Positions 1 through 11,445 of a stretch of DNA of 64,000 nt are shown here, piece by piece. The stretch's first letter is position 1. Each line of letters starts with the position of its first letter. The stretch comes from Methanocella_A sp963792125 (GTDB taxonomy: Archaea; Halobacteriota; Methanocellia; Methanocellales; Methanocellaceae), in contig CAWBVA010000002.1 in the NCBI GenBank assembly GCA_963792125.1, forward strand, positions 1 to 64,000, written 5' to 3'. The notes under the pieces were generated by a model. That model ran no database searches. It had not been told where the DNA came from and worked only from the letters and a program-made list of their open reading frames with translations. The position numbers and the translations under genes were made by a program.

Positions 1-22
1 TTCGTCTATAACACAAAAAACA

Positions 23-771
23 GTGTTCCTGGGCGTACTATTAATATGTATTATTATTAGTGCAGTTTTTTCCTTAAACACCTATTATGAGCTAAACAAT
101 TCCATAGAGATAAACAATATCGTTCATCAAAACTATGAGCTTGTGGGCACCAGTATAAGAGATACGGCAGGCAATAGCACCGCTGCGATCAACGTGAATG
201 TACGAGGGCATCTTATCTATTATGCGGACAGGAATATCATCGAGAAAATTTATTCGAAGGATGCATTTGATTCCCTGGTAAAAAAAGGAACCTATCATGA
301 CCTTAAATATTACATTTGCGGCTACAAGTTCTATGTACCTAGATCACGGGGCCGGTTTATAGTCCCTGGCTGTTTTATGGTGAAATCGCCGGCATAGTCG
401 AATATAATACAGCTTTGCCTGACCGGTATAATGTTACCATCATACCGGCGCATTACTCCGATGCTAACTGGGAGGACGGCGTCTATAGATACCCTGATGT
501 CTCTAAAATGATCCTGGTACAAAACAGCTCAATACTGGAGTTCCTTAAGCCAGGCTCTTACGTTTACGGGGAGAATGGCAGTGAATTTAAAATCAAAGAT
601 ATAGATTATCTGCAAAGCCGTATCATCTTTTGCAATGATTCGGACTTCACTGAACTGGCAGGCTCAATAAAAGCTTCCGCAGCACGTATGAGGTGGCCGG
701 CTAAGCGGAGCCTTTCGCTTATTACAGGCAGGAGTTCACAATATTACTGGGATAGCGATTGCCACGGCTAA
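23..771 (+). CDS. Membrane-anchored protein of unknown function, one frameshift
   Basis: Two frames join into one protein of about 245 residues. The GTG at 23 is followed by one hydrophobic segment (FLGVLLICIIISAVF), then a polar domain carrying several N-x-S/T sequons (NST, NVT, NSS, NGS, NDS). The frame changes near the GGGG run at 348-351: upstream reads YVPRSRG, downstream resumes as PVYSPWLFYGEIAG and stays open to 771. The frame is also open leftward to base 2, so the true start may lie outside the window. The layout suggests an exported domain on a single N-terminal anchor. I do not recognise the family. It meets the next gene tail to tail with a 4-base overlap. Confidence 0.6.
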
Positions 772-2123
772 AATAGCCCGCCTGCCATCATGGCTACAAC
801 GAACGGGGCTATCAATATCACAATCGGCCCCCATTTTTCGATCCTTTTCGTCCACACGGGATCCGTATTGTCATTCGTGTCCCCGGTATCTGATCTCATA
901 TCATATACGAGTTCTATGATCCATAAAATGAGGATGGCTGCAATTAGCGTAAACAGTATTGTGGCCGGATTTCCCGATATTGGTATGATTGGCAGGTAAT
1001 CTCCGATATATCTGTCTATATTGTCGACCCACATCATCGGATAAAAGATGAACAGAGTCGACAAAACCAGGCAAAAAAGGTAGTGAACCTTATCCTTGAA
1101 GCGATCGAGCACGAATAGCATTGGGGGAACGATCAATATCCACCACTGCGGGTGGGTATAAGTGGATATGAAAAACCATGCTATCACTGTGAAATTGTAA
1201 AAGATAAACGATTGCTCTGGCTTCGTTTTCGCGTTCTTCTTAAGATAAGCTCCCTGAACGCGAAGTAAATGATCATCGAATAACCGAGGAGCCACAGGGC
1301 AATATTGTGGTACGGCGGCAGGTTTGCCGGGGCTAAAACGAAATTCAGCAGCCATCCGGATTCGCCGTTGACTATAGCCGGTATGAAATACCATGCCTGA
1401 AAAATCCACAATATCACTGACAGGATACCGGTTATCGCTATACCTGTAGCGACAACGAGGCCAATCTTCAGGTAATTCCACCCTTTCTTCATCAACGAAT
1501 TAACACTAAACAGCACAAATACCGGGAAAACCAGCCCGGCAAACGGGACGAACTCGATTGAAATGCCGATACATACAAAGCTCGCGATCATCCACCTGAC
1601 ATAATTATTGCTTTCCAGCGACCTGATGAAACAAGCCATCGCAAGGTACAGGAATAGCGTGCAAAAGACGTCTATCTGGCCCATGACGATGACGCTGATG
1701 AACGAAAACGAGCCGAAGCACAATACTGACAGCCATTTGTTTTTCAGCATAAGATACGATATGATTGCCATTAAAAACAGGCAGAAGAGATAGGTGAGCA
1801 TGCCCCAGAACGGTAATAGGTTAGTGTCCGGCATACCTTGTTCCCAGACCCAGTCGTTCAGGTTATAGCCATAAATAGCCGATCCGATTTTTAGCCATAT
1901 TCCCTGGATTTGTAAAAATAGCGACGGGTAGTTTATCGTTATATGGTTAATATAATCGAAACCATACGTGGCAAATATTTTCGCCTTATAGTTTAAAAGT
2001 CCAGAAGTCCCCGTGTTTGGAAAAGGAGGCCAGATAGAGATAGATGACACCACACAGTACAAGCAGGGATTTTACCGCGATATTCTCGTCGTTTCTTATC
2101 CTGTCCAGAGCCTTTTTTATCAC
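768..2123 (-). CDS. Multi-pass membrane glycosyltransferase (GT-C type), two frameshifts
   Basis: About 450 residues with some ten hydrophobic helices separated by short loops, the look of GT-C glycosyltransferases (PMT/ArnT or DUF2029 relatives) that use polyprenyl-phosphate sugars. The start is the GTG at 2123 (VIKKALDRIRNDENIAVKSL). The frame changes near 2010-2030, where LYLASFP continues as NTGTSGLLNYKAK, and again near 1240, where FAFRELIL continues as KKNAKTKPEQSF. The last 50 residues are a charged stretch and a final helix. It is the last gene of a minus-strand run with a GT2, a flippase-like protein and an FAD enzyme, so a role in surface glycan or glycolipid assembly is inferred. 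The exact sugar is unknown. Confidence 0.65.
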
Positions 2124-2186
2124 TTGAATACCCACCGATAATCAGCATGCTCATCATGTAATAGCCGTTATCATTCTTTAAATATA

Positions 2187-3445
2187 CTACCGTTTGCTTT
2201 TCACTTGTGCTGCCTGAAGATCCTTGTTAACAATTTCGGCCACCTGTGTCCCGGTGACTACTGCGCTGTTGACAATTCTTCCGGTCAGGCTCGGCGGGCT
2301 GAATATCCCGGCGAAATACAGCCCCCGGATCTGGTCTGAAACGTATGGTACCGGCGTGTACGAGCGGAAATAGATCGGGGCAGCATACTTCTCATACGTC
2401 GTGCGCTCCCACAGAATATCGTCGTCGCTGACTCCGAACTTTTTCAGATCGCTTCTGTAAGATTCGAGTTTCATTTTTAACATCCAGCGACTTCGAGGAG
2501 TAGTTTGTCAGATAGAGCAGATGCTCGCCGTATTTTTCCCATGGCACGAAGTTCGTGTGCTCTATCATCGCCTTAAACGACAGGTCATCTGTGATATTCG
2601 TCCAGTAGACCGGGGTGACCCTCTTTTTCAACGCAAATACCGAGCATAGCACGCCATGGAAACTGTGGTCAGGCATCTTTGCATATTTCGATGCCAGGGC
2701 CGGAGCCGTACAAATTACCCGGTCGCACTCGACGATGCCTTTGTCCGTGAGGACACCGGTTACTTTCCCGTCCCTGATGATGATTTCCTTCGCCTCGCAC
2801 CCGGTGGTAATGCTGCCCCCTTTTTCTACGACTTTCGACGCCAGCGCTTTGACCAGGTTTTCAAAGCCCCCTGATACGTATCCCAGCATCTCCCCTTTCG
2901 AATTCCTTTTTCGATCGCAGCTTGACCCTGACAATGATCCAGGTAGCGGAAATATCTTCGTGATCCTCCCCGAACTTGGCTTTCAGCAGCGGGAGGAAAA
3001 ATTTGCGATAGACCGACTTACCGGTATTTTTTATGACATACTCCGATGCCTTCACGTCTTTGAACCGGTACGGATCGGCGTACTTGCACTTAATCGTGAA
3101 CAGCGTCAGCCGTACCTTTTCCAGGAACGTCAGGTACGGGTATTTCAGGATCTCGACAGGCGTATTCAGGGGATAGATCTTCTGGCCGAGCTGTTTCCCG
3201 ATGTGCTGTTCCACCATTCGACCGGCACATCGAGTTCGTTGCATAACCTGATTAGTTCGGTATCCCTGTCAAAAAAATGGTGGTAAAATTTCTCTATATG
3301 AGTAATCCCTGCCCCCTTCCGTAATATGGTAAGAAGAGCAAAGTCCGCCTGTCTCTTCAGATTTTTCCAGGATGACGACTTTATCATCGATGTGCATACC
3401 TGCCGTCAACCCTGTGATTCCCGCCCCTATGATGACTGTGGTCAT
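2187..3445 (-). CDS. FAD-dependent amine-oxidase-like oxidoreductase, about four frameshifts
   Basis: The ATG at 3445 opens with a dinucleotide-binding motif (VIIGAGITGLTAGMHI), then ILEKSEETGGLCSS, the classic N-terminus of NAD(P)/FAD-binding amine oxidase, protoporphyrinogen-oxidase and UDP-galactopyranose-mutase-like enzymes. The C-terminus has the matching flavin-contact segment (GLYFAGIFSPPSLTGRIVNS). The total is about 420 residues, normal for the family. Frame changes lie near 3310, 3215, 2910 and 2480; each segment continues the same protein. Members next to glycosyltransferases are often annotated as desaturases or sugar mutases. The substrate cannot be read from sequence, but the operon context points to the isoprenoid lipid carrier or a glycan. 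Confidence 0.7.
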
Positions 3446-3529
3446 GTGTAAACCGTTCCATTTTTTATATCGTCGATGCCTGTGACGGTACTCATTCGGT
3501 TACTGGCAGAGTATTATGCCTGTTTGACT

Positions 3530-4408
3530 TTACCATGTAACACAATAGACCCCGAACAGGCCGGGGAGGAAATTATCGATGAAGTATATCAGAAACGCGC
3601 TGCTGAACGCCGTCGTAGCCGGAGACCCCGAACTGGGGCAGCAACAGGACGGCGGCTCCCTCCCTGACCCCCAGCCCGCTGATCGTGACAGGCACGATAT
3701 TTGTCAATATTATCAGGGGAAACGTGAAAAATACCGTGCTGAAATCCGCCGGCTGAAAAGCGTTCACCAGGAGGTAGCACTGTATGATCGCCACACACGC
3801 AGACAGTATGGCCAGAACCTGATAATATGCCACCACTGGCGCCCCGATCGTCATCACTTCGGCCAGCGGCTTCAGTTGCTTTACTTTTCGAGAGCAGATC
3901 GCTGTCCAGTACAAACAGGCTGATACGCTTCAGGTTAAGCAGCACCAGAGCGGATACGGCCAGCATGATCAGCAGTATTGCCGCCATTTCCTTTCCTATG
4001 ACGAACACACTGCCGATGACTGCCAGCGCGACAAACGACAGCATGTCAAATATTTTATCCAGTATGACCAGGCCCAGAAACCGGCCTTTATTTTTTACCG
4101 GCAGGTATGCCACACGGCCCAGTTCCCCACTCTCGCCGGCGTAATGACGCCGAGCGCATTGCCGGCAAAAAACGACCGCACGGCATCCGAAAAGCTGACG
4201 TCCTCGTTCCGGTTGATCATCAGGTACCAGCGGTAACACTTGATAAAAATCATCAGCGGCATTAATGCAAGCGCTGCCAGGAAGAATGGTACGTTCACTG
4301 TCTCCCAGCGATCTGATCAGCAGGCCCAGGTCAAGAACGGAAAGGATTAACAACAGCAATATATACCGTTACAGCCACCCTTAGCAACAGCCCGCGATTT
4401 AGCTTCAC
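3530..4408 (-). CDS. Lysylphosphatidylglycerol-synthase TM-region (UPF0104) membrane protein, about five frameshifts
   Basis: Pieced together, the protein reads MKLNRGLLLRVAVTVYIAVV from the GTG at 4408, then a multi-helix region with FIKCYRWYLMINR, FFAGNALGVITPARVG and ELGRVAYLPVKNKG. The later LIILTNIVPVTISGLGVREG is the family signature near the C-terminus. It ends at 3530 after FIDNFLPGLFG. Frame changes fall near 4350, 4295, 4130, 3890 and 3600. The UPF0104 family includes bacterial LPG flippases and haloarchaeal AglD-like relatives; in archaea these proteins commonly sit beside DPM1-like GT2 genes, as here. The start lies 7 bases after the upstream GT2 stop, so the two are co-transcribed. 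Confidence 0.75.
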
Positions 4409-4414
4409 CCGGCA

Positions 4415-5335
4415 TCAGCTCTTCAAAGCAGGTTCCTGTAACCCTGCAGAATTAACGATCATCTCGAAACCCAGCCCCAGGATAAACGTAATGATTCCTG
4501 ATAGCAGGAGCACGATACCTGCCAGCGGTAATATGCCTGGCAGGATAGTTCCTGTGTATATCAGGTATCCGGTATACAGGATTGGCAACGAGCCCGGCAG
4601 CGGACATCAGCAAGGCAAGCCTTCCGAAAAGGTGAAGCGGTGAATGGCCATATCGAGGACGTGATCAACGCGATGCTAACGAGATCGAGCAGCCCGTACA
4701 GTATCCGGTTCCCGCCGTACCTGGAGACCCCGTTTACGCGCTGCCGGTGGTGCACCTCGATCTCGCCGATTGTAAACCCCTGCTTCTTCAACAGTACCAG
4801 CATGTAACGGTGCATTTCGCCGTACAGCTTCAGATTTTTCAAAGTATACGATCGAAACGCTTTAAACCCGCAGTTCATATCGTGGATCCGGATCCCGAAT
4901 AGCGATCCCGTAAGGAAATTGTATATGCCTGACCACATCTTTTTCAGGCTTCGGTCGTTTCTCTGATATCTCCATCCGCAGACTACTTCGTACTTCTCCA
5001 GCGCTGTGATAAACCGGGGTATTTCGGAAGGATCGTCCTGCAAGTCCCCGTCCATCATGACGATGATATCGCCCGACGCCCGGGAAAAAGCAAAGGAAAT
5101 TGCCGCAGATTTACCGCTGTTCTTTTCGAAGCTGAAGAATTTTACCGTCTCATCACAGATTGCCGACGCGATCTTTGCCGTATCGTCCGTTGATCCGTCG
5201 TCGATCAGTATGATTTCGTAAGACACCGCCCAGACTTGATAATACGGGCTTAAGCTCAGTATAGAAAGGAATGACGTTTTTTTCCTCGTTATACATCGGA
5301 ATGATGACCGATATATACGGTGATACCCGCCCCAT
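4415..5335 (-). CDS. DPM1-like GT2 glycosyltransferase with C-terminal membrane helices, about three frameshifts
   Basis: The ATG at 5335 opens MGRVSPYISVIIPMYNEEKN, the nucleotide-sugar entry motif of GT2. IDDGSTDDT, DGDLQDDP (the metal-binding DxD) and NCGFKAFR follow, then RQRVNGVSRYG, the acceptor-side motif of dolichyl-phosphate mannosyltransferases and bactoprenol glucosyltransferases. The tail carries two hydrophobic segments (LALLMSAAGLVANPVYLI and ILPLAGIVLLLSGIITFILG). Frame changes lie near 5225, 4665 and 4590. Reaction by family: transfer of a hexose from a nucleotide sugar to a polyprenyl phosphate on the cytoplasmic face. First gene of the four-gene minus-strand operon ending at 768. 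Confidence 0.8.
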
Positions 5336-5599
5336 AAAGATACTAATATACCTTTATCCTTCTATATATGTTGTTCTAATCGGTCAGATGTTGCAGTGGT
5401 TTATAAAGGTACGATCAGGTCATAAGCATCGGGGAACCGCCGGGGAAAACCGGAATCTGACTCGCGTCATCCACATACAAATAGTCCATTGCAGGCCTGC
5501 GTTTCCATGTCCTGATAACTTCGTTCTTCAGCGCCCGCAAGATGTCCTTCGAGGAGCTTTTACACTGCTATAGAATGGTCGTTGATTCCCGGCGCTGTT
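5336..5599 (-). promoter_or_regulatory. Intergenic promoter region for the GT2-led operon
   Basis: This 264-base gap separates the two glycosylation operons on the minus strand. Read on that strand, a TATA-like AACATATATAG lies near 5370, about 35-40 bases before the ATG at 5335. That suits an archaeal promoter with a short leader. No hairpin terminator for the upstream GT4 gene is obvious. Confidence 0.35.
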
Positions 5600-6706
5600 T
5601 CAGCCTGTATAGCAGCTTTCCAGATGCCGGACGATACGGTCCCAGTCGTAGGGTTCTGCGGCACGGGCGCACGCAGCGGACATCGCTTTTCGCCTGCCCT
5701 CGTCGGCAATGAGGCCTGCGATCGCATCGCCGATGCTCTTTTCGTCCAGTGCCACGATCCTGCCGGTCACCCCGTCCTCCACCAGGTCCTGCGCATAGTT
5801 CCTCGGCGCATCGACAGTGATCACCGGCAGCCCGCAGGCCATCGCCTCCAGCGTCGTGATACTGAATCCCTCCCTCGTCGAAGGCAGCACGAACACCTTC
5901 GCAGCCTTCAGCCTGCCGATCAGCGCATCCTCCTCCATAAAGCCCGTAAACGTCACAGGCACCTTCAGCTCTGCCGCCAGCGCCTCCAGCGACGCCCGCT
6001 CCGGCCCGTCCCCGATCACGGTCAGCTTCACCGGCGTTCCCGCACACGCCCGCAGCAGCACATCGACGTGCTTATCCTTGATCAGTCGTCCGACGAATAT
6101 GACGTCGCAGCCCTCAGCCGACGCCGGGATACTCCGAATATGGTCCAGCGGGATGCCGTTGGGTATGACAGTTATCCTGTCGCCTTTCACGCCCAGGGCC
6201 CCAGATCAGCTGCAGTCCTTTCGGATACCGCAATTAAGCCATCCGACATCCGGGCGGCCATCCACTCGATAAGCCTGCCCAGCGAATCCCGACGCACCCA
6301 TGTACTCGTACCAGTAGCTGCCCCATACCTCGTGCCAGGTAGCATACAGCCGGCCGCCTTTGAGGATACGGACGACCTTACAGGTAAAGAGGGAAAAATA
6401 CGGGTGCTCGTTGCAGTCGATGACGTCGAACCGCTCGCGCAGGAGCGGACCAAGCAGGCACACGGCGAACCAGATCGCCTCCGTAACGGACCGGCGGCCG
6501 TTCACGTACAGCGCCCGGGGACGGCAGACGCCGTGGTAGGTGACGTTATCCTCGACCATGACCGAAGGGCCGTCCCACCATTTCATGCCGTAGACGTGTA
6601 CCTCGTGGCCGGCCGAGGCCAGCCTGCGGGAGACCTCGAAGATGCGCTTTTCCGCGCCACCCTTGACATAGGGGTAAATGACGTCGCTGACGAAAAGGAT
6701 CTTCAT
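5600..6706 (-). CDS. GT4-family (GT-B fold) glycosyltransferase, two frameshifts
   Basis: The ATG at 6706 starts MKILFVSDVIYPYVKGGAEK, with the GGAE loop typical of the N-terminal half of GT4 enzymes. The C-terminal half has VIPNGIPLDHI, FVGRLIKDKHVDVLLRA and the E-x7-E donor motif in STREGFSITTLEAMACG. Length is about 368 residues, usual for the family. Frame changes lie near 6285, after WYEYMG, and near 6195 before MKGDRITVIPNG. Expected role: adding a sugar from a nucleotide donor to a lipid-linked glycan in the cytoplasm. It starts 13 bases after the GT2 stop and is the last gene of the aglB operon. Confidence 0.8.
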
Positions 6707-6718
6707 GGGCCCATCGTC

Positions 6719-7642
6719 CTATCTCTTCGTGCGCAACGTGACAAGGATGCCAGCCAGCAGGCCGAAGAGAACGATCTGCATGCCCGCCAGGAACAGCAGG
6801 GTCCCGCCGACGACGGAGGCGAACCGGTTAATCATGCCGGTGCTCAGCCATTCCTGGAAGACAACGGCCCAGAGTACGATGCCGCCGAACATCATGAGCC
6901 CGCCGATGGGCAGAAAAACAGAGAGAGGGTTATGCTTCTGCGACATCCGGATGATCGAGCCCGATGATCAGCGACCCGTCCCGGTACGCCTTGATCTTCG
7001 CTACCCCTACACGCCGGCGGTAGCAGACGGGCACCTCGCGATGGAGAGAGACTTATTGCGTCCGTCTATGATCATCTCGCTGGCGAAGGGCATGCCGCTC
7101 GACACGAATTCCAGGCCGCGGAGCGCGCTGGTCCGCAGCGCCCGGAAACCGGTCTGGGAGTCCTTCAGCCTCATCCGGAAGAGCACGTTGATGGTCAGCG
7201 TGATGACACGGTTCCCGAGCCGGTTCCGTGCGGTCATCGCGCCTTCGTCCATGTGTGCAAACCGGTTGCCGAGCACGATGTCGGCCTGCCCGTCCAGGAT
7301 GGGAGCGATCAGCCGGGGGATATCATGGGGATCGTAGGTGTCGTCGCCGTCGATCATGACGGCGATCTCCGTGTCCGGGGACATGTTCCTGAAGCCCATG
7401 AGATACGCGTTGCCATAGCCGGTATCCTCCTGTACGACTACCCTGGCGCCTGCTTTGCTGGCATTTTCAGGGGTGTCGTCCGTCGACTTGTCGACGACGA
7501 CGATCTCGTAGTCATAGCCGTTCAGCGTTTCCCGGATGTCGCCGATGACCTTGGCGATGGCCGGCTCATTCATCGTCGGTATGACAATCGCTATCTTCGC
7601 GGTCTTCTGCCTGACAAGTGTCGACTGTGTGACCTGTTCCAT
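6719..7642 (-). CDS. GT2 polyprenyl-phosphate glycosyltransferase (AglJ/DPM1-like), two frameshifts
   Basis: The N-terminal 200 residues are a GT2 domain: IAIVIPTMNEPAIAKVI, VVVDKSTDDTPE, MIDGDDTYDPHDIP (the DxD is DGDDT) and KDSQTGFRALR. After a frame change near 7035 it reads VGVAKIKAYRDGSLIIG. After another near 6965 it continues MSQKHNPLSVFLPIGG into two membrane helices ending at 6719. This domain order matches archaeal enzymes that load the first sugar onto dolichyl phosphate for N-glycosylation. Placed between the propeller (14-base gap) and the GT4 gene (12-base gap), it probably starts the lipid-linked oligosaccharide used by the AglB next door. Confidence 0.8.
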
Positions 7643-7655
7643 AAAAAATACCTGC

Positions 7656-8892
7656 TCAGGGGCGCCTGATGGCAGCCACCGCTCCCGCGGCTATTGCTAT
7701 GACGCATAAGGTCAGGCCGGTAAACGGCGTGGTCGCGGCATTCGTCGCTGGCACTGACGCAGGCCGGGAGGATGGCACGGCGGTCGCCACGGCAGACTCC
7801 TTGAAGACGTACAGCGTCCCGTTCATCGTGCCGGTCACCAGGCGACCTCCGGCAATCGCCGGCGATGCCCAGGTCTCGCTGCCCAGGTCATAAGTCCAGC
7901 GCTCTGACCCGTCTGCGACACTTAACGCGAACAGGATGCCGTCCTGGGTATTGCCGTACACGGTATCCCCGGCGACCGCGGCTGTCGCATAGACAGGCCC
8001 GTAGAACTGCGAGACCCACGTGTGTCGCCGGTGCTCGCGTTCACCGCATGCACGTAGCCGCCGAAGGTGCCGACGAACAGGGTACCTGTCGCCGGGTCGA
8101 GCGCGGGGGTCGCATCGGTCTTGTAGCCGAGGTCGGCCACCCAGCGTTGCCTGCCGGTGCTCTCGTCCAGCGCATAGAGCTTGCCGGACCGGGAAGCGAT
8201 GTACACTATGCCGTTATAGATCATGGGAGACGAGTGCACGCTGTCGGTCGTGTTGAAATTCCAGATCACGTTCCCGGTGCCAGAGTCCAGCGCAAGGACT
8301 TTGCCGTCGAGCAGGCCGATGAACACTTTGCCGTCATCGCCTGCCGGGGAGCCCTGGGTCGGGCTGTCAGGCAGGGTCCAGGCAACAGTGCCGTTCCCCT
8401 GTACAACGCGTAAAAGTCGCCATCATCGGTGCCGATATAGACGTGGTCCTGGTAGACCAGCGGAGACGAGAAGATGCCGGACTTCAGCGGGGTCTTCCAG
8501 TCCAGGGAGCCGTCGGACCGGTAAAGGCTGTACACGTTCCCGTCATAGGCTCCGAAGAAGATCGTATTGTCCGTAACCGTGGGCGTCGATTCTATCGGGC
8601 CTCCCACTGACTGCTTGAACAGGACCGTCCGGGTGCTCAGGTTCATTGCGATGATCGATTTGCCCGTATCGTTGGAGTAGTACAGGATGCCGTTCGAGAT
8701 CACCGGCGACGCGACGATGCCTCCGCCGGCGTTCACGGACCAGTCGACTTCCAGCGGCGGGCTCAACTTGTCCTGGGCATATGACGTGTGCCGGACATCG
8801 TTCTTGGCCCCCTGCCAGTCGCCAGCCATCGCCGGCACCGCGATCAGCGCGAGGACAATGACCAGTATTGCTGCTGTTACAGTGATTCTCAT
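7656..8892 (-). CDS. Secreted PQQ-like beta-propeller protein coupled to aglB, two frameshifts
   Basis: The ATG at 8892 begins a signal peptide (MRITVTAAILVIVLALIAVP, then AMAG). Seven or so propeller blades follow, each with the pattern G-x-V/L-Y-A-L-D-x-S/T-G (GNVYSLYRSDGSLDW, GKVLALDSGTGNVIWNF, GKLYALDESTGRQRW, GILFALSVADGSERW). The end is a hydrophobic helix and basic tail (PFTGLTLCVIAIAAGAVAA, then IRRP), like archaeosortase-type or plain C-terminal anchors. Frame changes are near 8405 and 8020. The ATG overlaps the aglB stop as ATGA, so translation is coupled. The protein should sit outside the membrane. No PQQ-enzyme residues are evident, so a scaffold or glycoprotein-binding role is an inference. 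Confidence 0.75.
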
Positions 8893-11445
8893 TGCAGGCC
8901 TCCTGCGTTTACTGTCGTGCCCTTTTGTACTGCATCCTCTGTCACGTCCGCTTCGGTCTTCGCGCCGCCGGATGAGATCACATAGTGGGCCCCGGTCGTT
9001 ACCGGGCCCGAGGTAATGCCGGTCGCATAAGGGCACCGTGAAGCTGTATGCTCCGGACTGATCGGCCGTCGTCATGGCGTAGTAGTCCCGGCTGTCGTCG
9101 CTCCACGAGACGTTCAGCGCGATCTCGACCCTGCTGCCGGGCTGTGCGTTGCCCTTAATGGTGGCGCCGGCCACTTTCTCGAAGACAATGACCGGGTCGT
9201 TGCCGGTGTTAACGTATACCATGCGGTAGTGCTGGAGGCCGTTGACGACGTTGCCCAGCGGGTTCAGGCCGCCAAGGCCACGGTCGTTATACAGGCGCGA
9301 GTACATGCTGTCGTAATACCTGTCGTTGCCGTCCACATACAACGTGGTCCCGCCAGAGGCCGGCTCGAGCCTCCGGAAGCTCATGAAGTATGACGTTGCG
9401 TTCTCTCCGGCGAGCGTCGCCATGCTGTCGAACACTCCCGGGATGCCGATGCTGGCCGATCCCATGAGGTAGTCCGCCACGACGTACTTCGCGTTGCGCT
9501 CCTCCATGATCTTATTGGCTGCGGCCTCGTCCGGGGCAACGAAAAAGTCCGCCGAGTCGTCGATGCCTGTCTGGAAGTTGTTGGCCACCGCAGGCCGCTC
9601 GCCACGGTAGAGGATGTAGTTGCCGTAGTCCCACCAGGTCATGACACTGTACTCCGGCATCGTCCCTATGTCCGCCGAGTATGTGTAAGACGTCGCAGGC
9701 GTGTTGTCTTTAATCCACCCGGCGGCATCGTCCCAGCCCCCGGTCACGGTCAGCGGGGTGGTGCCGATGATGAATGTGTATGCAAGAGGCTGCAGCAGCA
9801 GTAAAACGGCCACTGCGCCTACGATGGCGAGGCCCTGAGGGATACGCGGGGATTTCTTCGTTTGCGATCCCTTTGCAGGCTTCCCTTTGCCAGAGTCTTT
9901 CCCGAGGAGCCGATCGAGCCCTGCGGATTGGGCGGCGACGCAGATGCCATAGCCGGTCAACAGCGCAATGTTGATGCCGAGCAGGTACACGAACCTCGAC
10001 TGCATCAGGTTCATGACGATGACGACACCCGTCCATATCAGGAAGAAGACCTCTGCGGGCCCTATGTGCAGTTTACGGAGACTATAAAGGTAAATCAGCA
10101 GCGCCGGGATGGCAATGATCAGCGCGGTCCCGAAGTAGGTCCAGACGGTAGCCAGCGAGGTCTGGCCGTTCAGGCTCAACAGAGGCGAAACCTCCGAGAT
10201 CGAGGAGAGTACAGTCGACCCGCCGCTCATGAAGGTTATGCCCGCGACCAGGTTATCGTACAGCCCTGGCAGCAGCTTCTGCATCGCCAAAAGCCCGGCC
10301 CCGGCTACAACGACAGATATTATCGGGGTCGTATACCAGGGGACACGGGCCTTTTTCGTCCCCAGGCTAAGCGCGCCCATGAATACAAAGAAGGCGGCGA
10401 AAGCCGCGAGCATCAACACGTGGAACCAGGACAGATAGATAGCCGTGATCTCCATACGCTGACCGTAATAGCTGGTCATGGCAACAGGCGCGACCAGGAC
10501 CAGCGCCACCACTGCGGCGACAATGCCGGCGATGGTAAGGTAATCCGAGCTCTCTTTACGATAAGCGTCGAGGACGTACATGGCAAAGGCGAAGAGAGCG
10601 ATGACGCCGATGAAGAACGGGGCGCCGTCCCAGGCGTAGATCGCCGCAGCAATGGCGACACCGGCCAGCGCCGCATAAACGATCGGCTCTTTCCGCGATA
10701 GCAGGCCGGAAAATGTAATACCCTGTGCTTTGCCCTTTGTTATACTGCGCAGGAACAGCAGGTACATAGTCAGGGAGACAAGTATCTCGAGCGAGTGGTG
10801 GCCCACATAGCCGAAGTTGGTCACGAACGCTGTCGCCGGCAGGATGGCCATGACGAAAGCGCCAAGCAGTGCCACCTTTTCTCCCAGGATGTCCCTGGCC
10901 AGGTAATATACGGCGGCGATGCCCAGCAGCCCTATGACGACGTTCAGCATAGAGGATGCCGCCTCGATGACAAACTGGCCGGGGTGTCCGAGCCCGATGA
11001 CGAGCGATGCCGTGGCCGCAGCCAGATCGTAGAGTGGCGGCCAGCCGATGAAATAGCCCTGCGGATAGTTCACGTACGAGTCGAAGATGTTAACGCCCGG
11101 GAAATGCTGGACGATGTAGGTGATGCGACGCAGATGATAGTAAGAGTCCTGATCGTAAAGCAGGATATGGCCGTTGCTGAACGAATATACTACCGGCAAC
11201 AGCCGGACGATCAAGGCGACAGACAGGATGCCGAGCAGGAAGAGCAATGGGGCGGACAGGGCCACGCGAAAGGACGATCTGACCGGGACCTGGTCTGCCA
11301 CGGTTTTTTCCGTCAGGGGGATATCGCCGGCCGGTGCCTGAGGCTCTGCGACCGGGGGCATGCCGGGGGCTTCCTGCGGTCGCACTATCGCAGATTTCGA
11401 CTTTTGTGCCTTCGCTGCGCGAGGCTTCTTCCTGGATGAGCTCAT
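8889..11445 (-). CDS. aglB: STT3-type oligosaccharyltransferase AglB, one frameshift near the C-terminus
   Basis: About 850 residues. A charged Lys/Arg/Pro-rich N-terminus is followed by roughly a dozen membrane helices with the early acidic motif LLYDQDSYYHLRR near residue 98 (catalytic D-x-D). A soluble C-terminal domain then carries the STT3 signature WWDYG near residue 603 (VMTWWDYGNYILYRGERP). The enzyme transfers a lipid-linked glycan to Asn in N-x-S/T outside the membrane. The original frame would run on into the next gene, but the family-like ending appears after a shift near 9030 (PYATGITSGPVTTG), stopping at 8889. It heads an operon with a propeller and two glycosyltransferases, and a protein with seven sequons lies just upstream on the other strand. 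Confidence 0.9.

Noticed and set aside
5271..5573. 100-residue plus-strand frame in the gap between glycosylation operons
   Set aside because: Half of it is antisense to the GT2 start, it has no ribosome site, and its composition is not protein-like.
5568..6047. 159-residue Gly/Arg-rich minus-strand frame
   Set aside because: Alternative frame of the GT4 glycosyltransferase C-terminal half, whose motifs are clear in the other frame.
8266..11445. A 1,059-residue frame that looks like an AglB fused to a beta-propeller
   Set aside because: The joint (PLCDRHYLGPG...) is unlike either protein. A one-base shift near 9030 gives a clean AglB ending, whose stop overlaps a good ATG and signal peptide for the propeller.
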